Part shown: piece by piece, positions 1-7,635 of the stretch | Layout: every line of letters begins with the position of its first letter | How positions within the stretch are numbered: the stretch's first letter is position 1 | NCBI RefSeq assembly: GCF_002902385.1 | Contig: NZ_PPQH01000033.1 | Span: forward strand, 1 to 64,000 | Reading direction: 5' to 3' | DNA from: Staphylococcus intermedius NCTC 11048 | GTDB lineage: Bacteria; Bacillota; Bacilli; Staphylococcales; Staphylococcaceae | DNA: 64,000 nt | Notes under the pieces: generated by a model | Told to the model about the DNA's origin: nothing | The model's database searches: none | What the model saw: the letters and a program-made list of their open reading frames with translations, nothing else | Position numbers and translations under genes: made by a program

Positions 1-319
1 CTTTTTAGTTAAAATATATATTAAGAAATAAAAATATAAAGATTGTGAAATTATATAGTATATTAACTAGTGATATTTAAGCTAGTTTGGATATTATTTC
101 ACTTTAAAGTAATATCTTAATAAACGAAAAATTATGTATATGTCATATTTGTGAAAAAGATAAAGTTTAAATATTAATAATTTTCAATCATAGAAAAATT
201 ACAAAATAATCGTATTTATATTATTAAGTGTTTTGATGACTTTGTTGAAAATTACAGCCGAAAATGAGGATCCGTGTTCTTTGAATCATTGGTACTAAAA
301 AAGGTAATTGTGATGATTA

Positions 320-335
320 TGTGAAAAGTATCACA
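320..335. promoter_or_regulatory. Crp/Fnr- or Rex-type dyad upstream of the small HTH gene
   Basis: TGTGA and TCACA half-sites are separated by exactly 6 bases. The dyad lies about 28 bp upstream of a consensus -10 box (TATAAT, 364-369), so its centre is near -48 of the inferred start point. It fits the general Crp/Fnr palindrome (recognised in staphylococci by ArcR) and also resembles Rex boxes. Which factor binds is inference. Confidence 0.45.
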
Positions 336-363
336 AAAATGTGGTGTTTTTATTTTAAGGGGG

Positions 364-369
364 TATAAT
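364..369 (+). promoter_or_regulatory. -10 box of the small HTH gene
   Basis: A perfect TATAAT lies about 40 bp upstream of the start codon at 410. At 17-bp spacing there is no good -35 hexamer (GTGGTG at 341-346), which suggests an activator-dependent promoter. The TGTGA dyad at 320-335 could provide the activator site. Confidence 0.45.
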
Positions 370-409
370 GAAAGTAAGGAAGAAGTAATAATTAAAGGAT
401 GTGTTAAAC

Positions 410-589
410 ATGAGAGAAACAATATTAAGATTAATTCGTTCTAACCAAAGTTGCTACGATATTTACATTCACACAGGTGTCAGTCAAGGTGTGATTTCAG
501 ATTTAAGATCAGGTTATCGTACGCTTGATGATGTGTCTTTAAAAGATGCAGAACGATTATATGATTATGCCCAATGTGTTGCGGCATAA
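410..589 (+). CDS. small HTH-containing protein (59 aa)
   Basis: Encodes 59 residues. The segment at about 18-36 (YIHTGVSQGVISDLRSG) reads like the helix-turn-helix of an XRE/phage-repressor-type DNA-binding domain, with a glycine in the turn and serine and arginine in the recognition helix. The ATG at 410 is chosen because an AAAGGA motif lies about 10 nt upstream; the ATG at 401 has no ribosome binding site. There is no partner domain, so it would be a minimal DNA-binding protein or an anti-regulator. It has its own promoter with a TGTGA-N6-TCACA dyad upstream. I do not recognise a named gene, and the regulatory role is inferred from the motif only. Confidence 0.65.
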   Translation: MRETILRLIRSNQSCYDIYIHTGVSQGVISDLRSGYRTLDDVSLKDAERLYDYAQCVAA

Positions 590-626
590 AAGTATGCAGA
601 AGTGAAGATTTAAGGAGATTTTAATA

Positions 627-804
627 GATGATGACGCTTTGTATAAAGGTCGAATAATAAGGCATCAGGCAACGCATGTTGTTTGGTGCTTTCGTTTGTT
701 TATACCAGAGAAAAAGTTCATACAGATGCATTTACTGAAGGTATGAAGTGGCGTGATGATGATGACAATACATTGCCGTTTATGTTTGTGTATGCCTGTT
801 GAAA
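627..804 (+). pseudogene. possible frameshifted remnant of a small protein gene
   Basis: No intact ORF covers this stretch, but two overlapping frames give protein-like sequence. Frame one (from 627) reads DDDALYKGRIIRHQATHVVW and continues to about 740. Frame two (in use from about 716 to 802) reads VHTDAFTEGMKWRDDDD, then NTLPFMFVYAC and a stop. A third frame reads MPVEIM-stop at the end. A good ribosome binding site (AAGGAG, about 612) precedes the region. The pattern suggests a protein of about 60 residues broken by one or two frameshifts, located just upstream of the phosphoesterase gene. This is inference; the region could instead be a non-coding leader. Confidence 0.3.
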
Positions 805-876
805 TCATGTAGCAAGCATTCGACTACACAGGTTATCGTTGCTTTTGAGATAATGGGGAAGATAGGGGGACTACTG

Positions 877-1692
877 ATGAGAATAGGAACGATAGCATAT
901 TTACATTTTGATCGTCATCAACATTTAACGATGCAGGATTATATTGAAGCGGTGGTACGTCTTATTCAGCACGAAGATTTACATATGCTCATGATTGCTG
1001 GCGATATTTCAAATCATCATACATCAACATTCGATTTTATACAGCAACTGACAGACCAGACGACAGTTCCCATTTATTTTATACCTGGGAATCATGATTT
1101 ATGGCGCCGAACTGATGAGGATTTAACGACATCAGAAATATTACAATTGTATCAAAAACATCCGCAATGTTTGATAGGGCAACCTATTGAAGTCGGTGAT
1201 TATGTGATTGCAGGACATATCGGATGGTATGATTATAGTTTCGCTTCTGACCGATTTACGTTTGACAAGTTAGCAAGCGGAAAGCATTATGGTGCGACTT
1301 GGCAAGATAAAGTGCACACTACTTTTGACGTGTCTGATCCACAGCTTTCTCAATGTTTTGTTGATGAAGTAAAGCGTGATTTAGCGGCTTATCCTGACCA
1401 TCAAGTGATTTTAGTCACACATATGGTCACTCACCCGAAATTTACGGTCCCGACCCCACATCGAATTTTCGACTTTTTTAACGGTTTTATCGGAACAAGC
1501 GACTTTAAACCGTTGTATGAGCAATTTAATATTACGTACAGTGTGATGGGACATGTCCATTTTCGAAAAAGGTTAACAGAAAATGGCACAACATATCTTT
1601 GTCCATGTCTTGGATATCCAAGAGAATGGCGAACTGCTCACCTAGATACAGAATTACAGCACGCCTTACAAGTGATACAAATAATGGCATAA
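877..1692 (+). CDS. metallophosphoesterase
   Basis: A 271-residue calcineurin-like phosphoesterase. Visible metal-binding signatures are AGDISN at about 50-55, GNHDLW at about 83-88, an internal VTHMVTH and a C-terminal GHVHF. The usual first motif (D-x-H near the N-terminus) appears altered to YLHFDRHQH. The ATG at 877 is preferred over the longer frame from 799 because GGGGGA lies 6-7 nt upstream and the protein then begins directly with the first beta strand (MRIGTIAYLHFD). The substrate is unknown; family members hydrolyse phosphomonoesters, diesters or nucleotides. It is followed by a terminator and appears to be transcribed alone or with the decayed ORF upstream. Confidence 0.8.
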   Translation: MRIGTIAYLHFDRHQHLTMQDYIEAVVRLIQHEDLHMLMIAGDISNHHTSTFDFIQQLTDQTTVPIYFIPGNHDLWRRTDEDLTTSEILQLYQKHPQCLIGQPIEVGDYVIAGHIGWYDYSFASDRFTFDKLASGKHYGATWQDKVHTTFDVSDPQLSQCFVDEVKRDLAAYPDHQVILVTHMVTHPKFTVPTPHRIFDFFNGFIGTSDFKPLYEQFNITYSVMGHVHFRKRLTENGTTYLCPCLGYPREWRTAHLDTELQHALQVIQIMA

Positions 1693-1735
1693 TTGTAAAA
1701 ATTGTTGTTTACAGTACTAAAAATGCGATAAAAAT

Positions 1736-1766
1736 AAAGCCGATGCGCGGGGTACACATCGGCTTT
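1736..1766 (+). terminator. terminator after metallophosphoesterase
   Basis: A 10-bp perfect stem (AAAGCCGATG paired with CATCGGCTTT) with an 11-nt loop lies 44 bp after the stop codon. The T-run downstream is weak. Confidence 0.65.
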
Positions 1767-1799
1767 GCTCAACTTTAGTTTTATTATCTTAATAAAAGG

Positions 1800-2264
1800 A
1801 GGTTTAGGATATACTTGGTCTAGTATTTGTCTATTGGGGTTTCAAGTATGTCTTTCTGGGATGAATTCGAACAGCGCGTCATCAAAATGTGATGTCTTAA
1901 CTGTTCTGAATTCATTATATCGCTAAAAACGTGATTTCACATCGTACAATAGGAGGGACATTTTCTCAGACTTCAGTAGGACCTGACGCAAATCGTAATA
2001 TTTCCTATTTACAACTTAACCCATATGCTTTATACTCCAAGTAGATGCTTCAAAAATATAGATGATATGGATGAAGTTTCTTAAAGCCTTTTTTAAGTTG
2101 TTTAAGTTGAATTAACCATATTTGACTAAACTAAGGTGTCAGTCATTTTCTAACATGAGTCTTCCATGAGCCTCATGACAATAACGTTTAGAAGTATGAG
2201 CCATCAAGGCCAGCTTCATTTTCCCCAGTAGACAAGTCTTCTTCATTGAAGGCTTGTTTTTTTA
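1800..2264 (+). ncRNA. candidate structured non-coding RNA
   Basis: About 460 bp with no ORF but several stable predicted helices. GATATACTTG (1808-1817) pairs with CAAGTATGTC (1843-1852). GAATTCGAACAG (1863-1874) pairs with CTGTTC-T-GAATTC (1901-1913), and inside it CATCA/TGATG forms a nested hairpin (1880-1894). CATGAG/CTCATG at about 2154-2176 forms another. The stretch ends with a strong intrinsic terminator (2232-2264) that has no protein gene to serve, since the previous gene already ended at its own terminator (1736-1766). A cre site and aldA follow. It could be a trans-acting sRNA or a long leader. The strand is inferred from the terminator. I do not recognise a named staphylococcal RNA. 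Confidence 0.45.
2232..2264 (+). terminator. intrinsic terminator of the candidate RNA
   Basis: A hairpin ACAAGTCTTC / GAAGGCTTGT (one G-T pair) is followed directly by seven T residues. It lies 200 bp upstream of aldA and is the main reason to suspect a transcript in 1800-2264. Confidence 0.75.
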
Positions 2265-2334
2265 TTTTTCAAGTGGGTAAACACGAACATAAGGGTACTT
2301 TTTTCTATATAAGTCAAAGTGCTTTACCTTTTTA

Positions 2335-2349
2335 TGAGAGCGCTTTACA
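2335..2349. promoter_or_regulatory. cre site (CcpA) upstream of aldA
   Basis: TGAGAGCGCTTTACA matches the cre consensus WTGNAARCGNWWWCAW closely, 114 bp upstream of the aldA start. Catabolite control of the aldehyde dehydrogenase is inferred. A weaker cre-like sequence lies at about 2313-2330. Confidence 0.6.
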
Positions 2350-2463
2350 ATACAGTTAGAGTTATATTGAATACGACATCATTAAGTACAATGAATCAGC
2401 AAAACGAATGATTGTTTTGTCTGAATATTTAAAATGGTGTCGAAATACAAGGAGGCCATATAT

Positions 2464-3954
2464 ATGGGTGTAAATGTGAGAGAATATATTGATGCGCAGT
2501 ATAACTTATTTATTAACGGTGAATTTGTTCCAGCAGAATCAGGGGAATATTTAGATGTCTATAATCCGGCAAACGGTGAAAAATTATCACAAGTGGCCAA
2601 AGCGAACGAAAAAGATGTAGATAAAGCGGTCGAGGCAGCAACAAAGGCTTTTCCAGACTGGAGTCGTCGTTCGAAAGCTGAACGTTCCAACATGTTACGT
2701 CAAGTCCATGACAAAATTATGGAAAGAAAAGACCATTTTGCATATATAGAAAGTTTGAATGCGGGGAAAGCCATCCGTGAATCAAGTGGCATTGATGTGC
2801 CATATACGGCGAAACATTATCAATATTTCGGTAGTGTGCTAGATACAGATGAAGGTACTGTGAATAATATGGAAGATCACATCATGAGCATTATTCAACA
2901 CGAACCGATTGGTGTTGTTGGTGCAGTCGTCGCTTGGAACTTTCCATTGTTACTCTCTTCATGGAAATTGGCACCCGCACTTGCTGCAGGAAACACAGTT
3001 GTCATTCAACCGTCGTCATCAACACCTTTAAGTTTGATTGAATTGGCCAAAATTTTCCAAGAAGTGTTCCCACCAGGCGTTGTGAACATTGTTACAGGTA
3101 AAGGTTCTGAATCAGGGAACGCCATCTTTAATCATGAAGGTGTCGACAAATTATCATTTACAGGTTCAACTGCTGTTGGTTATCAAGTGGCTGAAGCAGG
3201 TGCGAAACGTCTTGTTCCTGCAACATTAGAACTTGGTGGTAAAAGTGCCAACATTATCTTAGACGATGCGAACCTTGATGTCGCTTTAGAAGGTTCACAA
3301 TTAGGCATTTTGTTTAACCAAGGTGAAGTATGTAGTGCAGGATCACGCCTCATTGTGCATGAAAATATTTACGATGAATTTATCCCACGCTTAGTTGATG
3401 CATTCAAAAAAGTGAAAGTGGGCGACCCGTTAGATATGGAAACACAAATGGGTTCTCAAACAGGTCAAGCGCAAATCGACAAAATTCAAAGCTATATTGA
3501 CTATGCGAATGAATCAGATGATGCAAAAATCCTTGTGGGAGGTCACCGTATTACAGACAACGATTTAGACAAAGGTTTCTTCTTCGAGCCAACAATCATC
3601 GAAGTGGATGATGCAAATGATAAATTAGCACAAGAAGAAATTTTCGGTCCAGTGTTAGTCGTCATTAAAGTGAAAGATGACGAAGAAGCCATTGATGTTG
3701 CCAATAATTCTGATTATGGCTTAGCAGGTGGTGTCTTCTCAACAAACATAAACCGTGCATTAAATATTGCGAAAAACGTGCGTACAGGCCGCGTGTGGGT
3801 AAATACGTACAACCAAGTTCCTGAAGGTGCCCCATTTGGTGGTTATAAAAAATCAGGTATCGGTCGTGAAACGTACAAAGCAGCCATTGAAAACTATCAA
3901 CAAGTTAAAAACATTTATATTGATATCAGCAACGAAACAAAAGGTCTATATTAA
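2464..3954 (+). CDS. aldA: NAD(P)-dependent aldehyde dehydrogenase AldA
   Basis: A 496-residue class I aldehyde dehydrogenase that oxidises aldehydes to carboxylic acids in the cytoplasm; the natural substrate is not determined. Motifs are the Rossmann segment VAWNFPLL (about 157-164), [10 protein letters not shown] (about 235), the catalytic general base in [10 protein letters not shown] (about 257) and the catalytic cysteine in [11 protein letters not shown] (about 295). Length is normal for the family. The sequence closely resembles staphylococcal AldA, including the GLY C-terminus. The ATG at 2464 is chosen over 2434 because AAGGAGG sits 8 nt upstream. A cre site at 2335 suggests carbon catabolite regulation. 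The gene is monocistronic and ends at a terminator at 4177-4208. Confidence 0.92.
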   Translation: MGVNVREYIDAQYNLFINGEFVPAESGEYLDVYNPANGEKLSQVAKANEKDVDKAVEAATKAFPDWSRRSKAERSNMLRQVHDKIMERKDHFAYIESLNAGKAIRESSGIDVPYTAKHYQYFGSVLDTDEGTVNNMEDHIMSIIQHEPIGVVGAVVAWNFPLLLSSWKLAPALAAGNTVVIQPSSSTPLSLIELAKIFQEVFPPGVVNIVTGKGSESGNAIFNHEGVDKLSFTGSTAVGYQVAEAGAKRLVPATLELGGKSANIILDDANLDVALEGSQLGILFNQGEVCSAGSRLIVHENIYDEFIPRLVDAFKKVKVGDPLDMETQMGSQTGQAQIDKIQSYIDYANESDDAKILVGGHRITDNDLDKGFFFEPTIIEVDDANDKLAQEEIFGPVLVVIKVKDDEEAIDVANNSDYGLAGGVFSTNINRALNIAKNVRTGRVWVNTYNQVPEGAPFGGYKKSGIGRETYKAAIENYQQVKNIYIDISNETKGLY

Positions 3955-4039
3955 TATTGATAGGACATATATGGATTTAAGTGATTTAAAGGATACGCTT
4001 TAAACCCATCGCCCTCATTGATAGCGATTTAAATTTTAC

Positions 4040-4107
4040 AATTGCCTTAATGGACTCGCGTTTTCCGGTGCATAATCCCTCGGAACTCTTGCCCATGTTA
4101 GCAATTG
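4040..4107 (+). repeat. degenerate copy of the dispersed inverted-repeat element
   Basis: The arms CAATTGC (4040) and GCAATTG (4101) enclose CTCGCGTTTTCCGG and ATCCCTCGGAACTCTTGCCC. These correspond to the left (CTCGCGTTCTTAGG) and right (ATCCCTCAGGAGTCTCGCCC) blocks of the elements at 16.2, 28.4 and 62.2 kb. The core hairpin is missing. It lies in the 3' flank of aldA, between the stop codon and the terminator. Confidence 0.55.
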
Positions 4108-4176
4108 GATTTTAAAGACAGTGAATCAATGGGGGCTAACTTATGAATGGCGCATTCATAACGATTGTTATTATAG

Positions 4177-4208
4177 AAAAAGCTTGGGAATATGCCCCAA
4201 GCTTTTTT
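4177..4208 (+). terminator. terminator downstream of aldA
   Basis: AAAAAGCTTGGG pairs with CCCCAAGCTTTTTT around a short loop, giving a GC-containing stem with a T-run. It would also act on transcripts from the other strand. Confidence 0.85.
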
Positions 4209-4539
4209 AGCTCTAGCATCAATAATGGGTCGTTTTCATTAAACTATTTATCAAGCTGTCTGAATGTGTTGTACCACAGAATGGATTTGAGCATAATCTG
4301 AATATGATGATTGATGATATGAATGTTTCACAAAATATGGGAAAAGACTTTCAAAATAAAAAATATGGTAATTGTTCAAATTGAAATAAAATAAGTATGC
4401 AAAATTCAAGCAAATAAATTTGTAAAACATGCATGTAGATACAAGAAGTTTCATGAAATTCCGTAAAACAATTGAAAAACTTGTAACATAAATGTAATGT
4501 TAAGTTGTAGTTGATTCTATTTCATATAGGAGGATTTTT

Positions 4540-4929
4540 ATGAAAGCATTGAAAGTATGGATGTTGATATGTTCAACCATTATTATGCTTGCAACATTAT
4601 TTTTTTGGACGCTCTTTATTCCTCCGTTATCAGATTTAGAAGGTGCAGAATCTATGGCTCAGCTTGTTGTATTTGTTCCAGCCATGATATTATTTCCTAT
4701 TGTTTTCCCGTTATTATGGATACTAGAAACAATCTATCTTTTTAAATTAAAGCAACGTAAAGTGTATCATTATTTTTTCATGATACTCAGTTGTGTAGTC
4801 CCTATATTGATTGGAATCATTTTTTACACAATGGGAATGCCAATCTTAATCTTTTATATTTTACTGAGTATCATCTCTATGTGTATGGTGATCATGTCAT
4901 TGCACATACTCATAAAAGATAAATATTAA
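4540..4929 (+). CDS. small integral membrane protein (129 aa)
   Basis: 129 residues, almost entirely hydrophobic, with about four predicted membrane segments (roughly 5-28, 42-64, 76-96 and 98-123). Short charged loops include LKLKQRKVYHY, and the C-terminus is short and cytoplasmic (ILIKDKY). The ATG at 4540 follows a strong AGGAGG at 8-nt spacing. There is no recognisable catalytic motif and I cannot name a family. Upstream (about 4210-4539) is an AT-rich region holding a probable promoter. The next gene downstream is the interrupted Crp/Fnr-type regulator, about 90 bp away. Confidence 0.7.
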   Translation: MKALKVWMLICSTIIMLATLFFWTLFIPPLSDLEGAESMAQLVVFVPAMILFPIVFPLLWILETIYLFKLKQRKVYHYFFMILSCVVPILIGIIFYTMGMPILIFYILLSIISMCMVIMSLHILIKDKY

Positions 4930-5015
4930 CAATTAAAGTTCATCATTAAAAATATAAATTGAAAGTACATTTATCATGTTGATATCGTTTTGATGCGTAC
5001 AAATAAGGAGGCATA

Positions 5016-5642
5016 ATGATTGAACATCTGCTTGAATGATTTCAACGAAGTGAATTAGAATTTGAGGTCATTGACTTAAAGCATCATGAAGTGTTGAGTG
5101 ATGAATATACAAGTGAAAACAATCTATACCTTATTGAAAAAGGGATATTCAAAATTTATGAATATCACAAGAATGGTAAAATATCGCTGATTCAGTATTT
5201 GGAAAAGGGAGATTTAATAGGAGAGTTAGGATTATTAGGTGTTGAAGCTGAGAAGAAAGTCGTTACGTCCCACGGCAATAGCAGGGTATTGAAAATTAAA
5301 TCGCACGTTTATGAGGATTTTTTAAAAGAAAATCCTGTGTTTTTAAAATATTTATCAGTTAATTTAGCGACAAAGTTATTCGCACGCACACATCATTTTA
5401 CTGAAATGCAACAGTATAAACTAAAACCACGCTTGTTAATGCATATTAAAAGAACACATATAGAAGGTAGTGTTGATGAAAACTTTACTTATTTATCACA
5501 GTATTTGGGGACATCCTATAGACATTTAATGTTTACTTTAAAGGCATTGATTGATGAAGGTATAATTGAAAAAAGAGATCACATCTATCAAGTTAATTCT
5601 TTTGAAAAATTGAATAAGGCAATTGAAAAGTATGAAGTATGA
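5016..5642 (+). pseudogene. Crp/Fnr-family (YeiL-like) regulator interrupted by an early in-frame TGA
   Basis: A strong ribosome binding site (AAGGAGG) precedes ATG at 5016. The frame reads MIEHLLE, then TGA at 5037-5039, then stays open to 5642. Read through the TGA it gives about 207 sense residues: a cyclic-nucleotide-binding-type beta barrel (ENNLYLIEKGIFKIYEYHKN, GDLIGELGLLG), a long helix, and a winged helix (FTYLSQYLGTSYRHLMFTLK, DEGIIEKRDHIYQV) of the YeiL-like Crp/Fnr type. Nothing else in the frame looks damaged, so the lesion is probably recent. A possible restart is GTG at 5091, giving 183 aa without a good ribosome binding site. A sequencing error or strain-specific inactivation (e.g. 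TGG or CGA to TGA) are the alternatives. The target genes are unknown; the adjacent YczE-like gene is the obvious candidate. Confidence 0.7.
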
Positions 5643-5700
5643 GATTTCTCATACTTTATGCTTTTTATATTGCCCTATGATGGTCTAAAGGAGTGATAGT

Positions 5701-6303
5701 GTGAAAAAAATATTGTTTACTTTATTATTTTTCGTGTTGTTTTCATTAGGTATATCTTTACAGGTGAAAGCAAATATTGATCTGAGTACCTTTAATGCTT
5801 TTTGTTTATCTGTTTCGAAATATTTACATTTGAGTGTAGGACTCATGATTAATGTCTGTAATATGATTATCTTCGTTTTATACACCCTCATAAAAAAATC
5901 TATTCATCTGCTAGACTTATTACAATTTGTTTTTATTATCATAAATGGATTGTTGGTAGACTTGTTTTTGCAAAAACTGTTTCTAGATTGGGAGATAGAA
6001 AACTATGGAATGACATCAGTCATTTTTCTGATTGGATTGTTGATTGCAGCATTAAGTTTAGGACAAATATTAAGGATAGGTTTAGTGAAATTTCCTTTAG
6101 AGAGTCTATGTATTGAATTAGAGAAGAAAACGACATTTACTTTTGGCGCAATAAGATACGCATTCGATTTCATATTTTTGATTGGCGTCATAGCTATCTT
6201 TATAGTTGATCATCATATTCTGACCATACGTGAGGGGACTGTAATCAGTTTCTTTCTACTCTCATATTTAGTCAGTGTGAGTTATCGATGGTCTTTGGAA
6301 TGA
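5701..6303 (+). CDS. YczE/YitT-type membrane protein
   Basis: A 200-residue membrane protein with about five transmembrane segments. The N-terminal GISLQVKANIDLSTFNAFCL segment (about 18-37) is the characteristic first motif of the YczE/YyaS family, a set of integral membrane proteins of unknown transport function. Start is GTG at 5701, with AAGGAG 7 nt upstream. It lies 58 bp downstream of the interrupted Crp/Fnr regulator on the same strand and may be its regulatory target; regulators are often placed beside YczE genes. No function beyond membrane location can be assigned. Confidence 0.75.
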   Translation: MKKILFTLLFFVLFSLGISLQVKANIDLSTFNAFCLSVSKYLHLSVGLMINVCNMIIFVLYTLIKKSIHLLDLLQFVFIIINGLLVDLFLQKLFLDWEIENYGMTSVIFLIGLLIAALSLGQILRIGLVKFPLESLCIELEKKTTFTFGAIRYAFDFIFLIGVIAIFIVDHHILTIREGTVISFFLLSYLVSVSYRWSLE

Positions 6304-6511
6304 GATCATCAAGATGTATCCATGTTCTCACGGTTATTAAATAAAATCACAATTTATTTTATCTTATGAATTGGTTGGGACAAGTCAGGACTTTGTAGGC
6401 GATGATTTATAGAAGTCAAAAGTATTTTCCTTACACTGATATTGGAAATTCAAATCAAAAATATTGAGATGTTATGTTAATATGAAATTTATAAAAATAA
6501 AATAGCAAAGA

Positions 6512-7537
6512 TTGGAAGTGTTCAATTCAGTGAAAAAATTACTTCATCGTTGGTTCATTGATGGTCTCAGTTATATGACACTTGGACTTTTTAGTTCACT
6601 TATCATCGGTTTAATTATGCAAACCATTGGCAAGCAAACGTTATTCCCAAGTCTCAACTTAGAATTTTTAGTAGACGTTGGGAAAGTCGCGCAAAGTTTG
6701 ACGGGTGCAGCGATTGGTGCGGCGATTGCGTATGGTTTAAAAGGAAAACCGCTCGTGATTTTCACAGCAGTCATTGTCGGAATGCTAGGTTATGAAACAT
6801 TTTCTGGCGGTGCAGTGGGGGCATTTTTTGCGGTACTCATTGCTGTAGAATTGAGTCACTTTTATGCGGCAAAGACGAAAATTGATATCATTGTCACACC
6901 ACTACTGACATTAATAATAGGCGGGATCGTTGCGAAATTTTTAGGTCCTATCTTAAGTCAACTGATGTTAGAAATCGGAAAAGTGATCATGATTTCTACT
7001 GATCAACAGCCTTTTATCATGGGGATGCTTGTGGCAGTCATCTTTGGATTGTGTTTGACGGCACCGATTTCCAGCGCAGCATTAGCGCTCATGCTAGATT
7101 TGTCAGGCTTAGCAGCGGGTGCAGCGACGATCGGTTGTGCCTGCCAAATGATTGGTTTTGCGGTGACAAGCTATAAAGAAAATGGTGTCAGTGGCCTCAT
7201 TTCAATTGGACTCGGGACAAGTATGTTGCAAGTGCCTAATATCTTATTAAAACCACTGATTATCATCCCGCCTACATTAGCGAGTGCCATTATCGCGCCA
7301 ATCATGACCGTTCTCTTCCCAATGACGAATAATGCGGCAGGTGCAGGTATGGGGACAAGTGGCTTAGTCGGTCAAATTATGACAGTAAATACGATGGGCG
7401 CGAGTTTGAATACTTGGTTACTCATCACTATGTTTCACTTTGTCTTACCCGCATTTGTAACGTTTGTCATCTATCGGTTTATGATTAAACGTCAATGGCT
7501 GCATGTAGGAGAACAAAAAATACAATTGAATCAATAG
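6512..7537 (+). CDS. PTS-type sugar permease EIIC (PTS_EIIC_2 family)
   Basis: About 340 residues with 8-10 hydrophobic segments rich in small residues. Segments such as TGAAIGAAIAYGLKGKPLVI, NNAAGAGMGTSGLVGQIMTV and the HFVLPAFVTFVIY end match the stand-alone PTS EIIC family PF13303, whose members lack fused IIA/IIB domains. The substrate is unknown. The start is uncertain: TTG at 6512, GTG at 6518 or GTG at 6530 are all possible, with only weak Shine-Dalgarno sequences. Residues from RWFIDGLSYMTLGLFSS on are certainly coding. No IIA or IIB gene is nearby, so it may act with partners elsewhere or not as a true PTS. Confidence 0.8.
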   Translation: MEVFNSVKKLLHRWFIDGLSYMTLGLFSSLIIGLIMQTIGKQTLFPSLNLEFLVDVGKVAQSLTGAAIGAAIAYGLKGKPLVIFTAVIVGMLGYETFSGGAVGAFFAVLIAVELSHFYAAKTKIDIIVTPLLTLIIGGIVAKFLGPILSQLMLEIGKVIMISTDQQPFIMGMLVAVIFGLCLTAPISSAALALMLDLSGLAAGAATIGCACQMIGFAVTSYKENGVSGLISIGLGTSMLQVPNILLKPLIIIPPTLASAIIAPIMTVLFPMTNNAAGAGMGTSGLVGQIMTVNTMGASLNTWLLITMFHFVLPAFVTFVIYRFMIKRQWLHVGEQKIQLNQ

Positions 7538-7575
7538 TTATTAATTTTTTGTGAAACTTTGAACATTTATATCCT

Positions 7576-7599
7576 TTTGAAGCGCTTTCTTGATACAAT
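7576..7599 (+). promoter_or_regulatory. cre-like site and -10 box before the DASS transporter
   Basis: TTTGAAGCGCTTTCTT (7576-7591) contains the AAGCGCTTTC core of a cre site with two mismatches to the consensus. It is followed by TACAAT (7594-7599) as a -10 box. The overlap with the -35/-10 region would suit CcpA repression. Inferred from sequence only. Confidence 0.5.
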
Positions 7600-7635
7600 G
7601 GAATTAAAGAAATTCACTAAAAGGGGGAGCCAAAA

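Larger units (their letters stand above)
1..400. other. AT-rich left-edge intergenic region
   Basis: No credible gene is visible up to the small HTH gene that starts at 410. The stretch is very AT-rich. Its only structured parts are a TGTGA-N6-TCACA dyad at 320-335 and a consensus -10 hexamer at 364-369, both described separately. No terminator from a gene to the left is recognisable. Confidence 0.5.

Noticed and set aside
4251-4454. 67-codon open frame on the minus strand
   Set aside because: No ribosome binding site, a composition typical of AT-rich noncoding DNA (many F, Y, N, H), and no recognisable motif.
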